Below, in pieces: positions 38,697 to 48,047 of a stretch of DNA of 64,000 bases. How positions within the stretch are numbered: the first letter of the stretch is position 1; every line of letters begins with the position of its first letter. A program made the translations under genes and the position numbers. The notes beneath the pieces are model-generated. The model was not told the origin of the DNA. It worked only from the letters and a program-made list of their open reading frames with translations, and made no database searches. Source of the DNA: Rivularia sp. PCC 7116 (GTDB taxonomy: Bacteria > Cyanobacteriota > Cyanobacteriia > Cyanobacteriales > Nostocaceae); contig NC_019678.1 of the NCBI RefSeq assembly GCF_000316665.1, forward strand, positions 7,783,001 through 7,847,000. The letters run 5' to 3'.

Positions 38697-41336
38697 ATGA
38701 AATTGACCTATCCTCTTTGGGTAATATTATTTACCGCTTCGACTGTAGTCTCGTTGGCACAATCGGTTTCGGCTGAGTCATTAGAGAAAGACAAGTCAAA
38801 ATTAAATACTTTCTCTAACTTAAAGGAATTAAAGCTTCCTGTTAGAAAGTCCGCACCCTTATTAGTTCAAGAATTCGGTAGGTTAGGATTAATAGAAATT
38901 ACAGGAGTTCGACTGACTTCAACAGACACTGGTGTGGAAGTCATTTTACAGACAAGTGCTGCGAATAAATTACAAGTAGTCAATCGCAGCGAAGGTAATA
39001 ATTTTATTGCAGATATTTCTGGCGCTCAACTTCGTTTGTCAACGGGCGATCAATTTACTCAAGACAAACCAGTAGAAGGAATTGCTTCGGTTACCTTAAC
39101 CAAACAAGATGATAATACTGTTCGGTTGACAGTGACGGGTGAAGCGAGTATGCCCAAAGTTGAATTATTTGATAGCAAGCAGGGTTTGATTTTTGCGCTG
39201 ACACCAAGTACATCTGCTGCACAAGCAGCGCAAAAGCCTATACAGCAGCCACAGCAAGAAGCAACACCACAACAGCCTATTGAAAATCCGCCTCAACCAT
39301 CACCAGAGAGCAATAACGATCAACCAATTGAACTGATAGTTACTGGGGAAAGAGATGGTTACAAAATACCAAATGCGACTACTGGTACCAGAACTGATAG
39401 TCCTATAAGTGATATTCCTCAATCAATTCAGGTAGTACCCCAGCAAGTTATTGAAGATAAACAAGCAACCAGCGTAGAAGAAACTGTAGATAACGTTAGC
39501 GGGGTGACATATCTTGGAAAAAGGGATGGTAGAAGCGCTAATTTTGCGATTCGAGGTTTTGAGAATGCGCCGATTTTACGAGATGGCATTAGAAATTATA
39601 GTGTTTTGCAAGGAATTCCAGAGGTTGCGAATTTAGATAGGGTTGAAGTTCTCAAAGGTCCAGCCTCTGTATTGTATGGTGATATTCAACCGGGAGGATT
39701 GATTAATCTTGTCACCAAGAAGCCTTTAGCAGAACCTTTCTATGAAGGTCAGCTACAAGTAGGTAACCGTAGTTTTTTCCAACCAAGTTTTGATATTTCC
39801 GGACCCCTCACCGCAGATGGCGAGTTACTTTATCGTTTAAATGCACTTTATCGCAACGAAGATAGTTTTCGTAATTACGATACAAGTTTTAACCGTTTCT
39901 TCATCGCTCCCAGTGTTACTTGGCAAGCTGGTAAAAACACTGACATAACATTCAATCTTGAATATTCAAAAGACGATAACCCAGCCGACTTCGGCACGCT
40001 TGCCTTCGGTAATGGTATTGCTGATATTCCCCCCGAACGAGTTACCAACAATCCCGAAGATACGATTGACAACAGGGAATTGAATGTTGGCTATAGCTTA
40101 GAACATCGTTTCAACGATAATTGGAAACTCAAAAATAGGTTTAGTTACATCAATTTCAAATATGATTACGGCGTTCTGGCTCTTCCTTTTCGTTTCAACG
40201 AGGAAGCAGGTATTCTAACTCGGATTTGGTCAAGTCAAAGTCAAGAACAAGATAATTTTTCGATTAATACAAATGTAGAAGGGAAATTCAATACTGGTTC
40301 GATTAGGCATAATCTTCTATTTGGTGTAGATTTGAGTCGTAATGAAGTTGATAGTGTCGGCAGATTTGCCCGTACAATACCTCCTACAAACATCAATATC
40401 TTCGATCCCGATTATTCAGCCGATCCCAGACCTGATTTAGAAGATATTGGAATATTTAGCGATAGCAGAATCAAGGGCGATAGATTGGGAATTTATCTGC
40501 AAGATCAAGTTTATTTTTCCGACAATTTAATTTTGCTGGCTGGGTTGCGTTACGACACAATAGAGCAAATTAGAACAGATAATATTGCTGAAGAGGAAGC
40601 AACTCAAAATGATGATTCTCTGACTCCTCGGATTGGTTTTGTTTATAAACCAATTGACACAGTTTCTCTTTACGCGAGCTATTCACGCTCCTTTAATCCC
40701 AACGATGAAACAACCGCAGATGGTGATTTTCTCGAGCCAGAAGAATCAGAAGGATTTGAAGTTGGTGTTAAAACTGAATTAATCAAAGATAAACTATCTG
40801 CAACATTGGCATATTTTGATATTACTAAGCAAAATGTTGCTATCCCCGACCCAATTTTACCTAACTTTTCCATTGCAAGTGGAGAGCAAAAGAGTAGAGG
40901 TGTAGAACTAGATGTTGTCGGAGAAATATCTCCTGGATTGAAGGTGATTGCTTCTTATGCCTATACTGATGCTGAAATAACTGAAGACAATAATCCAGAA
41001 AACGTTGGCAATGAATTACCAGGCGTACCCGAACATCGTGCTAGCTTGTGGACAACTTATGAAGTTCAAAAAGGTAATTTACAGGGTTTGGGTTTTGGTA
41101 TAGGTTTGAAGTATGTTGGTGCAAGAAAGGGAGATTTAGATAATAGTTTTGAAGTTGAAGATTATCTGACAACAGATGCTGCTATTTTTTATCAAAGGAA
41201 TAATTGGCGAGCAGCTCTTAACTTCAAAAATATTTTTGATCTAGATTATATCGAAGGAGTTGGTATTAGTCGAATTCGAGGTATTTATCCCGGTAAACCT
41301 TTCACGATTCTTGGTTCTATTTCTGTGAAGTTTTGA
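38697..41336 (+). CDS. TonB-dependent siderophore receptor with AMIN domain
   Basis: 879 residues, outer membrane. Signal peptide MKLTYPLWVILFTASTVV...SVSA (about 1-27). An AMIN domain (about 60-165), common in cyanobacterial receptors and presumed to touch peptidoglycan, is followed by a Pro/Gln-rich linker (about 175-210). The plug has SDIPQSIQVVPQQVIEDK, AIRGFENAPILRDGIRN and VEVLKGPASVLYGDIQPGG, the FhuA/FoxA-like siderophore receptor pattern. The beta-barrel follows to a terminal aromatic-ending strand (SISVKF). Typical family length. It should import the ferric form of the siderophore made by the adjacent operon, or a xenosiderophore. Upstream are a probable AraC box and Fur-like palindrome; downstream are binding-protein and exporter genes in the same direction. 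Confidence 0.95.
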   Translation: MKLTYPLWVILFTASTVVSLAQSVSAESLEKDKSKLNTFSNLKELKLPVRKSAPLLVQEFGRLGLIEITGVRLTSTDTGVEVILQTSAANKLQVVNRSEGNNFIADISGAQLRLSTGDQFTQDKPVEGIASVTLTKQDDNTVRLTVTGEASMPKVELFDSKQGLIFALTPSTSAAQAAQKPIQQPQQEATPQQPIENPPQPSPESNNDQPIELIVTGERDGYKIPNATTGTRTDSPISDIPQSIQVVPQQVIEDKQATSVEETVDNVSGVTYLGKRDGRSANFAIRGFENAPILRDGIRNYSVLQGIPEVANLDRVEVLKGPASVLYGDIQPGGLINLVTKKPLAEPFYEGQLQVGNRSFFQPSFDISGPLTADGELLYRLNALYRNEDSFRNYDTSFNRFFIAPSVTWQAGKNTDITFNLEYSKDDNPADFGTLAFGNGIADIPPERVTNNPEDTIDNRELNVGYSLEHRFNDNWKLKNRFSYINFKYDYGVLALPFRFNEEAGILTRIWSSQSQEQDNFSINTNVEGKFNTGSIRHNLLFGVDLSRNEVDSVGRFARTIPPTNINIFDPDYSADPRPDLEDIGIFSDSRIKGDRLGIYLQDQVYFSDNLILLAGLRYDTIEQIRTDNIAEEEATQNDDSLTPRIGFVYKPIDTVSLYASYSRSFNPNDETTADGDFLEPEESEGFEVGVKTELIKDKLSATLAYFDITKQNVAIPDPILPNFSIASGEQKSRGVELDVVGEISPGLKVIASYAYTDAEITEDNNPENVGNELPGVPEHRASLWTTYEVQKGNLQGLGFGIGLKYVGARKGDLDNSFEVEDYLTTDAAIFYQRNNWRAALNFKNIFDLDYIEGVGISRIRGIYPGKPFTILGSISVKF

Positions 41337-41363
41337 TATTAGGTAATAGTTATAAATTACTGG

Positions 41364-41414
41364 TTATGAGTCATGAGTTTTAATTTTTAATTTTCATAAC
41401 TCATAATCTTTTTT
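41364..41414 (+). terminator. Possible weak intrinsic terminator after the receptor gene
   Basis: Arms ttatgagt and actcataa, with a long 27-nt AT-rich loop, are followed by a run of six T. The long loop makes this a weak candidate, and read-through into the binding-protein gene is plausible. Confidence 0.35.
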
Positions 41415-41518
41415 ATTGTCTATGATTACAAATGATTAACTATCAACTGAATCGTCAAAATATTACACATAATACCGATAGTTCCAGATGTCACCATTGC
41501 AACGAAGGAATTGAAATA

Positions 41519-42643
41519 ATGTTAATTTTAAGAAAAAAATTAGCGCGGCTAATAAATCTAAGTCTTATAACTGTTTTTTTGATTTATGGCTGTAATGATA
41601 CTAGCAATAATAAAGTTAGTGAAAATAAAATTACCGCTTCTTCCCCACAATCAAATTCAACAGCAAACTGCCGAAACATCAAGCACGATTTTGGTGAAAC
41701 CGAAGTTTGTTCTCAACCTCAAAAGGTTGTTGCTCTTAGTCCCCATACTCTTGATTTGTTGCTGTCATTAGGCGTTCAACCTGCGGCATATGCTGCTCCA
41801 ATTAATTTATATCGTGGCGATAGATATGACAACCCCGTTCAACAAATTCCTTACTTAGGAACCCAGGTAACTAGTAAACCCATCAATCTTGGTAGCGCAA
41901 ATAAGCCCTCTTTAGAAAAATTAACAGCAGTCAACCCCGATTTAATTATTGGAGAAGCAGGAAGTAAAAACTATTATTCTGTATTATCAAAGATAGCTCC
42001 TACCTTGTTATCGAACAATCGCACCGCTCCAGGAAAATGGCAGCAAAATATTCAGAACATTGCCAAAGCACTCGGAAGGGAAGAAAAAGCTCAAGAAGCG
42101 ATTGAGAACTATGAGAAACAAATAGTTGCGGCTCGCAATCAGTTTGCTCCTGTAGTTGCGAAGTATCCCAGATTATTGATACTAGGAACAGATCAATTGC
42201 AAAAAAATATTTCTATTATTAATCCTAATAGTTATTTAGGTGAAATTTTGCAAGGAATTGGCTTTGAATTAGTTTCTTTACCTTCCCAGAAAACTAACAA
42301 ACCATTAATTCCCATTTCCATCGAAACTTTACCACAATTGGATCGAGCTGACATCATCATTGTGCTGGGATATAGCTTAAGTGGTGGGGAGAAAAAGCAA
42401 TCTGCTCAAAATAAGAAAGTCAAAACAGGACTCTATGAGCAAATCGAAAATAATCAATTACAAACAGCAAAACAAGCTTGGCAAGGAAATGCGATCGCGC
42501 AATCCCTCAGTGCTAGTGAAGAAAACCGCGTTTACTTTGCTACCTACTATGCTTGGAATGGTTTAAGCGGACCAATTGGAACCGAGCTTGTTATTGAGCA
42601 ACTGCGTGAGTTTCTTCTACCTAAAAATATAAACAATCAATGA
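41519..42643 (+). CDS. Ferric-siderophore ABC transporter substrate-binding lipoprotein (FecB-like)
   Basis: 374 residues from the ATG at 41519, which has AAGGAA 9 nt upstream; a start 87 bp earlier is less likely because it would precede the signal peptide. MLILRKKLARLINLSLITVFLIYGC ends in a lipobox Cys, so this is a lipoprotein. The body has the bilobed iron-siderophore binding fold cues: QKVVALSPHTLDLLLSLG, NPDLIIGE, KIAPTLLS and TLPQLDRADIIIVLG. It would pass the ferric siderophore from the receptor to the FecCD importer, whose operon at 58022-61025 has no binding protein. It lies 183 bp after the receptor and 40 bp before the exporter. Paralogues are at 48048-49040 and, truncated, at 46125-46667. 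Confidence 0.9.
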   Translation: MLILRKKLARLINLSLITVFLIYGCNDTSNNKVSENKITASSPQSNSTANCRNIKHDFGETEVCSQPQKVVALSPHTLDLLLSLGVQPAAYAAPINLYRGDRYDNPVQQIPYLGTQVTSKPINLGSANKPSLEKLTAVNPDLIIGEAGSKNYYSVLSKIAPTLLSNNRTAPGKWQQNIQNIAKALGREEKAQEAIENYEKQIVAARNQFAPVVAKYPRLLILGTDQLQKNISIINPNSYLGEILQGIGFELVSLPSQKTNKPLIPISIETLPQLDRADIIIVLGYSLSGGEKKQSAQNKKVKTGLYEQIENNQLQTAKQAWQGNAIAQSLSASEENRVYFATYYAWNGLSGPIGTELVIEQLREFLLPKNINNQ

Positions 42644-42683
42644 AAAAGCATAATAAAAATCAAAATTAAACTTAAAATAAAAA

Positions 42684-43985
42684 ATGCGTACCTTCCTTAT
42701 CATTTGGATTGGTCAACTTGTCTCGTTACTAGGTTCAGAAATGACTAACTTTGCCCTGACTATTTGGGCTTGGGAAGTCACCAAACAAGCAACACCTTTA
42801 TCTTTAATCTTATTTTTTACCCAAACTCCTAGAATAATTGCTGCTTTGTTTGCTGGGGTATTGGTTGATAAGATGAATCGCAAAAAATTAATGTTATTAG
42901 GCGATTCAGTTGCAGGATTTTCTACGATCGCAATTTTATTACTATTTCTAACTAATAATCTACAAATCTGGCATCTATATTTAAGTGCTGCTGTCAACGG
43001 TTTATTTGGTTACTTGCAAGGTTTAGCTTATTCGACATCACTATCCTTAATTGTCCCCAAACAACATTACGCACGAGCAACTGCCCTCAATGGGATTCAG
43101 ATGTCTGGAAGTTATATTCTTGCTCCTGCTTTGGCTGGAGCATTTTATTCTTTAATTGGCTTGGTTGGTATCTTAACGATAGATATTATTACTTTTAGCA
43201 TTGCAATTTCCACTCTTATTTTTATTTCCATCCCCCAACCAAAAAACAGCCAAGTTACTCATCGAACTATCCAGTCTTATTGGGGAGAACTCACCTTTGG
43301 TTTCCGCTATTTATTTAGATATCCTGGTTTATTAGCAATTCTTGCCTTTTGGTTGGGCAACAATTTAATTAGTAGTATTAATTTTGCTATCCTTCCAGCG
43401 ATGCTTTTAGCCCGTAGTGGTAATGATTCGACAATGTTGGGTACGCTGATGACTACTTTTGGTATTGGTGGTTTACTTGGGGGTGTAACTATTAGTATTT
43501 GGGGTGGTCCAAAACCCAGGATTCATGGTTTATTAATAGGTAACGCTATCTGGAAGTTGGGTTTATTAACATTATCTCTAGCACAAGGGATATATTTAAA
43601 AATTATTGCTGCTTTTGTCAGTGGTTTTTCTTCTCCGTTCCCGAGTAGTTGTAATCAAGCTATTTGGTTATCCAAAGTGGAGCCGGATATTCAAGGACGA
43701 GTTTTTGCAGCTCGCTTTATCATCGCTCAAATTCCGACATCATTAGGAGCAGCGGTAGCAGGTTTACTTGCCGATAATTTCTTTGAGCCAGCAATGAGAA
43801 CTGATGGTATCTTAGCTCCAATCTTTGGTGATATTTTCGGTACTCAAATTGGTGCTGGAATGGCGCTGATGATGGCAATACTATCTATTTGCGGAGCTTT
43901 TATGGCATTCGGAGGATATGCTTTTCCTTTGCTACGGGATGTGGAGAAAACTTTACCAGATTATGATATCAATGCATCTAAATAA
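42684..43985 (+). CDS. MFS transporter, EntS-like (probable siderophore exporter)
   Basis: 433 residues, about 12 membrane segments. MRTFLIIWIGQLVSLLGSEM at the start, the loop motif VDKMNRKKLMLLGD between segments 2 and 3, and GRVFAARFIIAQIPTSLGAA near 340 are typical of the EntS/MFS_3 group. EntS exports enterobactin. Its place in the receptor/binding-protein cassette next to the NRPS-PKS operon suggests export of the newly made siderophore. A second full copy is at 46699-48021 and a fragment is at 45500-45695. Confidence 0.88.
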   Translation: MRTFLIIWIGQLVSLLGSEMTNFALTIWAWEVTKQATPLSLILFFTQTPRIIAALFAGVLVDKMNRKKLMLLGDSVAGFSTIAILLLFLTNNLQIWHLYLSAAVNGLFGYLQGLAYSTSLSLIVPKQHYARATALNGIQMSGSYILAPALAGAFYSLIGLVGILTIDIITFSIAISTLIFISIPQPKNSQVTHRTIQSYWGELTFGFRYLFRYPGLLAILAFWLGNNLISSINFAILPAMLLARSGNDSTMLGTLMTTFGIGGLLGGVTISIWGGPKPRIHGLLIGNAIWKLGLLTLSLAQGIYLKIIAAFVSGFSSPFPSSCNQAIWLSKVEPDIQGRVFAARFIIAQIPTSLGAAVAGLLADNFFEPAMRTDGILAPIFGDIFGTQIGAGMALMMAILSICGAFMAFGGYAFPLLRDVEKTLPDYDINASK

Positions 43986-44066
43986 TAGTATCAAAGCATA
44001 TGACGAAAAGTTATAAATTGGTTATTGCTGAAATTATATTTATATTTATTTTATTTGAAAAGAACT

Positions 44067-45062
44067 ATGACCACTGAAAAACTTTTAGGCGATTGTCAAT
44101 TTTGTTCGGTTGTTTCCAAAGCTAACGGTGAAGATCCCATCGGCACGGCTATTACTGCCGATATCTGGCTAATGATGGAAATACCTTTGCCTTGGACAAA
44201 AGAAAAATTATTTAACGATCCCCTTATCAAACATATTCAGAATTTGTGTCGCGAACTACAGCATAAGAATATACGGGTAATACCAATGGCTATTGCACCC
44301 GATAAAGAATACTCGGAACCGGGATATACCCGCGTGATGCGCTACCATCGTTCCTCCAAATCTTTTGCTGAGTTTGATAAGCAGGAATTTATTGTTCCCC
44401 AAAGCCAATTGTTTGGGTTGATTTCCGTGCTTTTACAGCAACCAGACGAAATACATCAGTTTGAATCATATCAACAAGCAAATAAGCAAAGTCGCGAATT
44501 AATGGTTTGCACTCACGGTAATATCGATGCTGCTTGTGCGCGATTTGGTTTTCCGATATATCAGAAGTTGCGTCAAGATTATGCAGCAAGCTCCAACGGA
44601 AATTTAAGAGTTTGGCGCTGTTCGCATTTTGGCGGACATCAATTCGCTCCAACTTGCTTGGACTTACCCACCGGGCAGTTTTGGGGACATATCGAACCAG
44701 AAATGTTAGACACCTTAGTACATCGCGACAGTGCCGTTACAGCATTACGTAAATTTTACCGTGGCTGGTCGGGACTTACAAAATTTGAGCAAATAGTTGA
44801 ACGAGAAATTTGGATGAAGCACGGCTGGGATTGGCTTAATTACAATAAATCCGGTCAAGTTTTAGCACAAGATACAGCAAACAAAGATGCAGATTGGGCT
44901 GAAGTTCGTATTGATTTTACTTCCCCAGATGGCAGCATACAAGGTAATTATCAGGGAAGAGTAGAAGTTTCTGGCAGTGTAGTAAGTGCTTTGAATTCTG
45001 GGAAAGAACAACCTTTGCAGACAGTAAAACAGTATTGCGTTAGTCAATTAAAGAGAAATTGA
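44067..45062 (+). CDS. Sucrase/ferredoxin-like family protein
   Basis: 331 residues from the ATG at 44067 (MTTEKLLGDCQFCSVVSK); a TTG at 44025 would only add a hydrophobic tail. Two Cys/His clusters mark the family: CTHGNIDAACARFG near 155 and RVWRCSHFGGHQFAPT near 193, the thioredoxin-like iron-sulfur ferredoxin pattern of the Suc_Fer-like family. The biochemical role in cyanobacteria is not established. Genes of this family occur in siderophore loci, so a reductase-like role in releasing iron from the imported complex is possible, but that is inference. It follows the exporter by 81 bp on the same strand. Confidence 0.85.
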   Translation: MTTEKLLGDCQFCSVVSKANGEDPIGTAITADIWLMMEIPLPWTKEKLFNDPLIKHIQNLCRELQHKNIRVIPMAIAPDKEYSEPGYTRVMRYHRSSKSFAEFDKQEFIVPQSQLFGLISVLLQQPDEIHQFESYQQANKQSRELMVCTHGNIDAACARFGFPIYQKLRQDYAASSNGNLRVWRCSHFGGHQFAPTCLDLPTGQFWGHIEPEMLDTLVHRDSAVTALRKFYRGWSGLTKFEQIVEREIWMKHGWDWLNYNKSGQVLAQDTANKDADWAEVRIDFTSPDGSIQGNYQGRVEVSGSVVSALNSGKEQPLQTVKQYCVSQLKRN

Positions 45063-45068
45063 CTAAAT

Positions 45069-45112
45069 ACTTTAAAGATAAAAACTTGTAATTAGCTGGT
45101 AAGCTTAGTCTA
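45069..45112 (+). repeat. Copy of the leader sequence found upstream of the FetA-like gene
   Basis: This stretch and 53409-53452 share most bases (taaagataaaaacttg, then aattagctg). The second copy lies directly upstream of the FetA-like ATPase gene. Here it is followed only by gene fragments, so the duplicated block may once have carried a similar promoter. Confidence 0.55.
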
Positions 45113-45266
45113 TCTGAGAGTGCTTATTTTTATCAATTATTTACTCTTCAAAATTAAAGCATTAATTTTTTCATTTTTACATTTGTTAACAAATTATCTG
45201 AATCTGCAACTACGGTGAAAGGGGCTACTTAGGGTGTGAATTCTTGTAAAATTTGGTCGAAAAAGT

Positions 45267-45500
45267 TCATTGCTCATCCCCCACTCGCACCAACAACCAT
45301 GGTATCAATTCGGGTGTTACGTTCATTTTTTGCTGCATCATTTCGTCCCAAGATTTTTCTTGTTGTGCTAATTAGGTCAAGCGATAACCTTTTACTTGGG
45401 GTAATTCAATTCTTTCAATTGCTCGTCGTCTTTCCGCAAATGCATAGGAGGTTTTTCTTGTTCTCGATTCAGATACTTTTGATGTTTCTGCAACAGTTGC
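45267..45500 (-). pseudogene. Unidentified gene fragment fused behind the MFS fragment
   Basis: The frame that reads the exporter fragment continues here as a different, charged sequence (SYAFAERRRAIERIELPQVK, then an in-frame stop, then SWDEMMQQKMNVTPELIPW and GDEQ-stop at 45267). It looks like the C-terminal end of a soluble protein I cannot name. A 13-codon frame beginning MNFFDQILQ starts at its stop (ATGA overlap). No complete gene is left. Confidence 0.5.
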
Positions 45501-45695
45501 TCCACCCCAAATACTGATAGTTACACCACGGAGTAAACCACCGATACCGAAAGTTGTTAACAGCGTACTTTATACAGTTGAATCGTTATTGCTACGAGCC
45601 AAAATCATTGCTGGAAGGATAGCAAAATTCATCCCATCAATTAAGTTATTACCCAGCCAAAATATCAATATTGCAATTAGAGTAGGATATTTAAA
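45500..45695 (-). pseudogene. MFS exporter fragment (EntS-like, internal piece)
   Basis: The minus strand reads FKYPTLIAILIFWLGNN, MNFAILPAMILARSNNDST, an in-frame TAA, then TLLTTFGIGGLLRGVTISIW. This matches residues about 210-275 of the exporter at 42684-43985 closely. Both ends of the protein are missing and the stop interrupts it, so it is a remnant. It is fused directly to the AraC remnant. Confidence 0.85.
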
Positions 45696-46152
45696 GCTGC
45701 AAACCTTTTTTGAGGGTACAGTCATTAAGATTTACTTGTCGAGCTAATGCTAATAATGAGGGTGGATTGCTAAAGTTATTAATCATAATATCTCTCGCTT
45801 GATAAATACTATCTATCTGTTCCGGTTTGAGATTCGTAGTTGATTTTAACGGTTTAGTATCCTGTAAATCTTCCAAACGTAAAGCCATTAATTCTAATAC
45901 TTTGCCTTCCAAATAAAGCTGTTTTGTTAAACCTTGATAGGGACAATTTAAAATTTGATGCAACACAGCTTGCATTTGAACAGTTATACTACCAATTTGC
46001 AGGTAATCTAATTCGCGACGATCATCATTTTTAATTATATCCCTTAGAGATAGGGGCAATAAATCGATTTGATAGTCGTACAGTTGAAATTCGTAAGTTT
46101 TTGGTTCAAAACGGCTTTGATTATCTAATAAATTTGAAGGCAATAAGCGAAT
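45691..46152 (-). pseudogene. AraC regulator remnant, internally deleted and C-terminally truncated
   Basis: The frame shares long identical stretches with the regulator at 52186-53172: LDNQ, PKTYEFQLYD, then QILNCPYQGLTKQLYLEGKV, DSIYQARDIM and SNPPSLLALARQVNLNDCTL. About 100 residues of the sensing domain are missing between YEFQLYD and LPLSLRDIIKN. The protein stops at KKGLQL, where the intact copy continues through the second helix-turn-helix. It therefore cannot bind DNA like the parent. The 5' end joins a truncated binding-protein gene and the 3' end joins an exporter fragment. Confidence 0.85.
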
Positions 46153-46667
46153 TTAGTTAACCATTCTTTCCAACTCTTATCTGCATCAGCCAAAACTGTG
46201 GGAGCAATTTGAGATAGTTGTTGATATATATCAGCGTCCCAATTAAGTCCTAAAATTAAATCTGGTTTTAGATACAAAATTTTTTCTAGATTTGGACTAC
46301 CATTAACACCGACTTTCCGTACTTCTTTAGTCTTTGATTCGAGATAATTTAGATAATTATTATCACCAAGCGTAGTAGCTGCAATTGGTTTAATTCCTAA
46401 AGCCAAAGCATTATCTAATCCACCAATGACAACTACTTTTTTTGGATTTAGAGGTACTTTAGTTTTACCCATTGCGTGTTTAACAACTCGCGTTTGAGAA
46501 ATTGTATTTTCAGGATTTGAACTGATATTTTCAGAAGTGTTAATTTCACAACCAATAAGAATTAAAGCTGTGATAATACTGAATAAAAGTAACTGGATTT
46601 GACGAGAATTAAAAATATAAGTAAATAAATTTCGCGTCCCTCTGCGTTCATTTACGTTAAAAAACAT
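46125..46667 (-). pseudogene. Truncated FecB-like substrate-binding lipoprotein
   Basis: 180 residues versus about 330 in the intact copy at 48048-49040. The N-terminal half is good: a signal segment with lipobox LILIGC near 40, then VPLNPKKVVVIGGLDNALALG, NLEKILYLKPDLILGL and LSQIAPTVLAD. After EWLTKFA the sequence changes to that of the AraC remnant (RLLPSNLLDNQ in another frame), so the second lobe is lost. It follows the exporter at 46699-48021 in direction. It might still be translated, but it cannot form a full binding cleft. Confidence 0.8.
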
Positions 46668-46698
46668 AATTTAGCTAATACTAATAAAATTATTTATA

Positions 46699-48021
46699 TC
46701 AATCATCTTCAGTATTAGAATCTGGCACAATAGTTTCCACATTCCGCAGTTGTGGAACAAAATATCCGCTCAAACCAATCAACAATAAACTAATAGAAGA
46801 AATCACATATAAAATTGCCATTCCCGCACCTTTCCCAGTACCAAATAAATTACCAAATAAAGGTACAAGATTACCTCCTGGCATCATAGCAGGTTCAAAA
46901 ACATGGTCGGCTAGTAAAGCCGAAATAAATACAGCAATTGCTGAAACAATTTGTTGAATAACAGATTCGCTAGCAAAAACTCGTCCTTGTAAATCCGGTC
47001 TAACTTTACTCAACAATATAGATTTAGAAGAACTTGATAACATCGGGAAATTGAGAGAAGAACAAAATTGAGCGGGGAGCCAAATTATTAACCCTTGTCC
47101 CAATCCAAATATTGTTTTACTAACTCCAGCCCCCATCATTCCTAACAGAAAACCATGAATTCTTCGTTTAGAACCACCCCAAATACTTAATATTACAGTT
47201 CCCATTACTCCCCCTAATCCAGCAGCAGAAGAAATACTTCCTAATATCCTAGTATCATTATTTGTACGTGCCAAAATCATCGTCGAGTATAAAGTTGCAC
47301 CAATATCATGAGCAAACCAAAATAAAGAACCAAAAGCAATCACAGCTAAAAGGCTAGGATTTCTTACAAGATAGCGAAAACCGAAGATAATTTCTTGCCA
47401 AATCCTGATACTTTTCTCAGATTGAGTTGTTATTTTTGGTTGAGGAATACGTACTTTCAAAATAGTCGCAATGGCGATTGTAAAAGTAATAAAATCAATC
47501 AATAAAATCCCATCTAAATTTATTATGTAATAGAGAAAACCGGCAGCGGCTGGAGCAATGATTACTGAACCGTAATGAATTGCAGAATTCATGCTAGTAG
47601 CCCTTTGGTAATGTTGTTTTGGTACTAGCATGGAAATTGAAGAGGAATAAGCCAGCGCTTGAACTTCGCTAAATGCTCCATTGACCGCACCAGTTGCATA
47701 AATATGCCAAATTTGTAATTGGTCGGTTAAATACAAATAGCCGATAATTATCGTAGATATTGCCGCTACACAATCGGCTATTATTAACAAAAATTTCCGA
47801 TTTACACGGTCTACAATTAATCCCGATGCTAAGGTAATGAAAATACTGGGAATGAGTTCAAAAAAACTGATTAAAGCAATTGTAGTTACTTGATTTGTCA
47901 GTTGCCATGCCCAAATTTTGATAGCAAAATAAGTCATGTAGCTGCCAATATTTGATATTAACTGACCGAACCAAATAATTATAAAATTACGTAGGTTTTG
48001 AGGTGCTTGTAATTTTGTCAT
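46699..48021 (-). CDS. MFS transporter, EntS-like (second copy)
   Basis: 440 residues, about 12 membrane segments. The family cues repeat those of the first copy: NFIIIWFGQLISNIGSYM at the start, VDRVNRKFLLIIAD in the loop between segments 2 and 3, LPAMI-like middle segments, and GRVFASESVIQQIVSAIAVF near 330. It is clearly a paralogue of the exporter at 42684-43985, but diverged. It starts 26 bp after the binding-protein stop, so the two genes are probably co-transcribed from the receptor side. Likely role: siderophore export; a second substrate is possible. Confidence 0.88.
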   Translation of the reverse strand: MTKLQAPQNLRNFIIIWFGQLISNIGSYMTYFAIKIWAWQLTNQVTTIALISFFELIPSIFITLASGLIVDRVNRKFLLIIADCVAAISTIIIGYLYLTDQLQIWHIYATGAVNGAFSEVQALAYSSSISMLVPKQHYQRATSMNSAIHYGSVIIAPAAAGFLYYIINLDGILLIDFITFTIAIATILKVRIPQPKITTQSEKSIRIWQEIIFGFRYLVRNPSLLAVIAFGSLFWFAHDIGATLYSTMILARTNNDTRILGSISSAAGLGGVMGTVILSIWGGSKRRIHGFLLGMMGAGVSKTIFGLGQGLIIWLPAQFCSSLNFPMLSSSSKSILLSKVRPDLQGRVFASESVIQQIVSAIAVFISALLADHVFEPAMMPGGNLVPLFGNLFGTGKGAGMAILYVISSISLLLIGLSGYFVPQLRNVETIVPDSNTEDD

Positions 48022-48047
48022 CCAGATAATTATATTGTTTATTTTTT

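Noticed and set aside
45236-45517. 93-codon plus-strand frame near the gene remnants
   Set aside because: The minus strand here reads recognisable exporter and soluble-protein fragments; the plus frame has no features.
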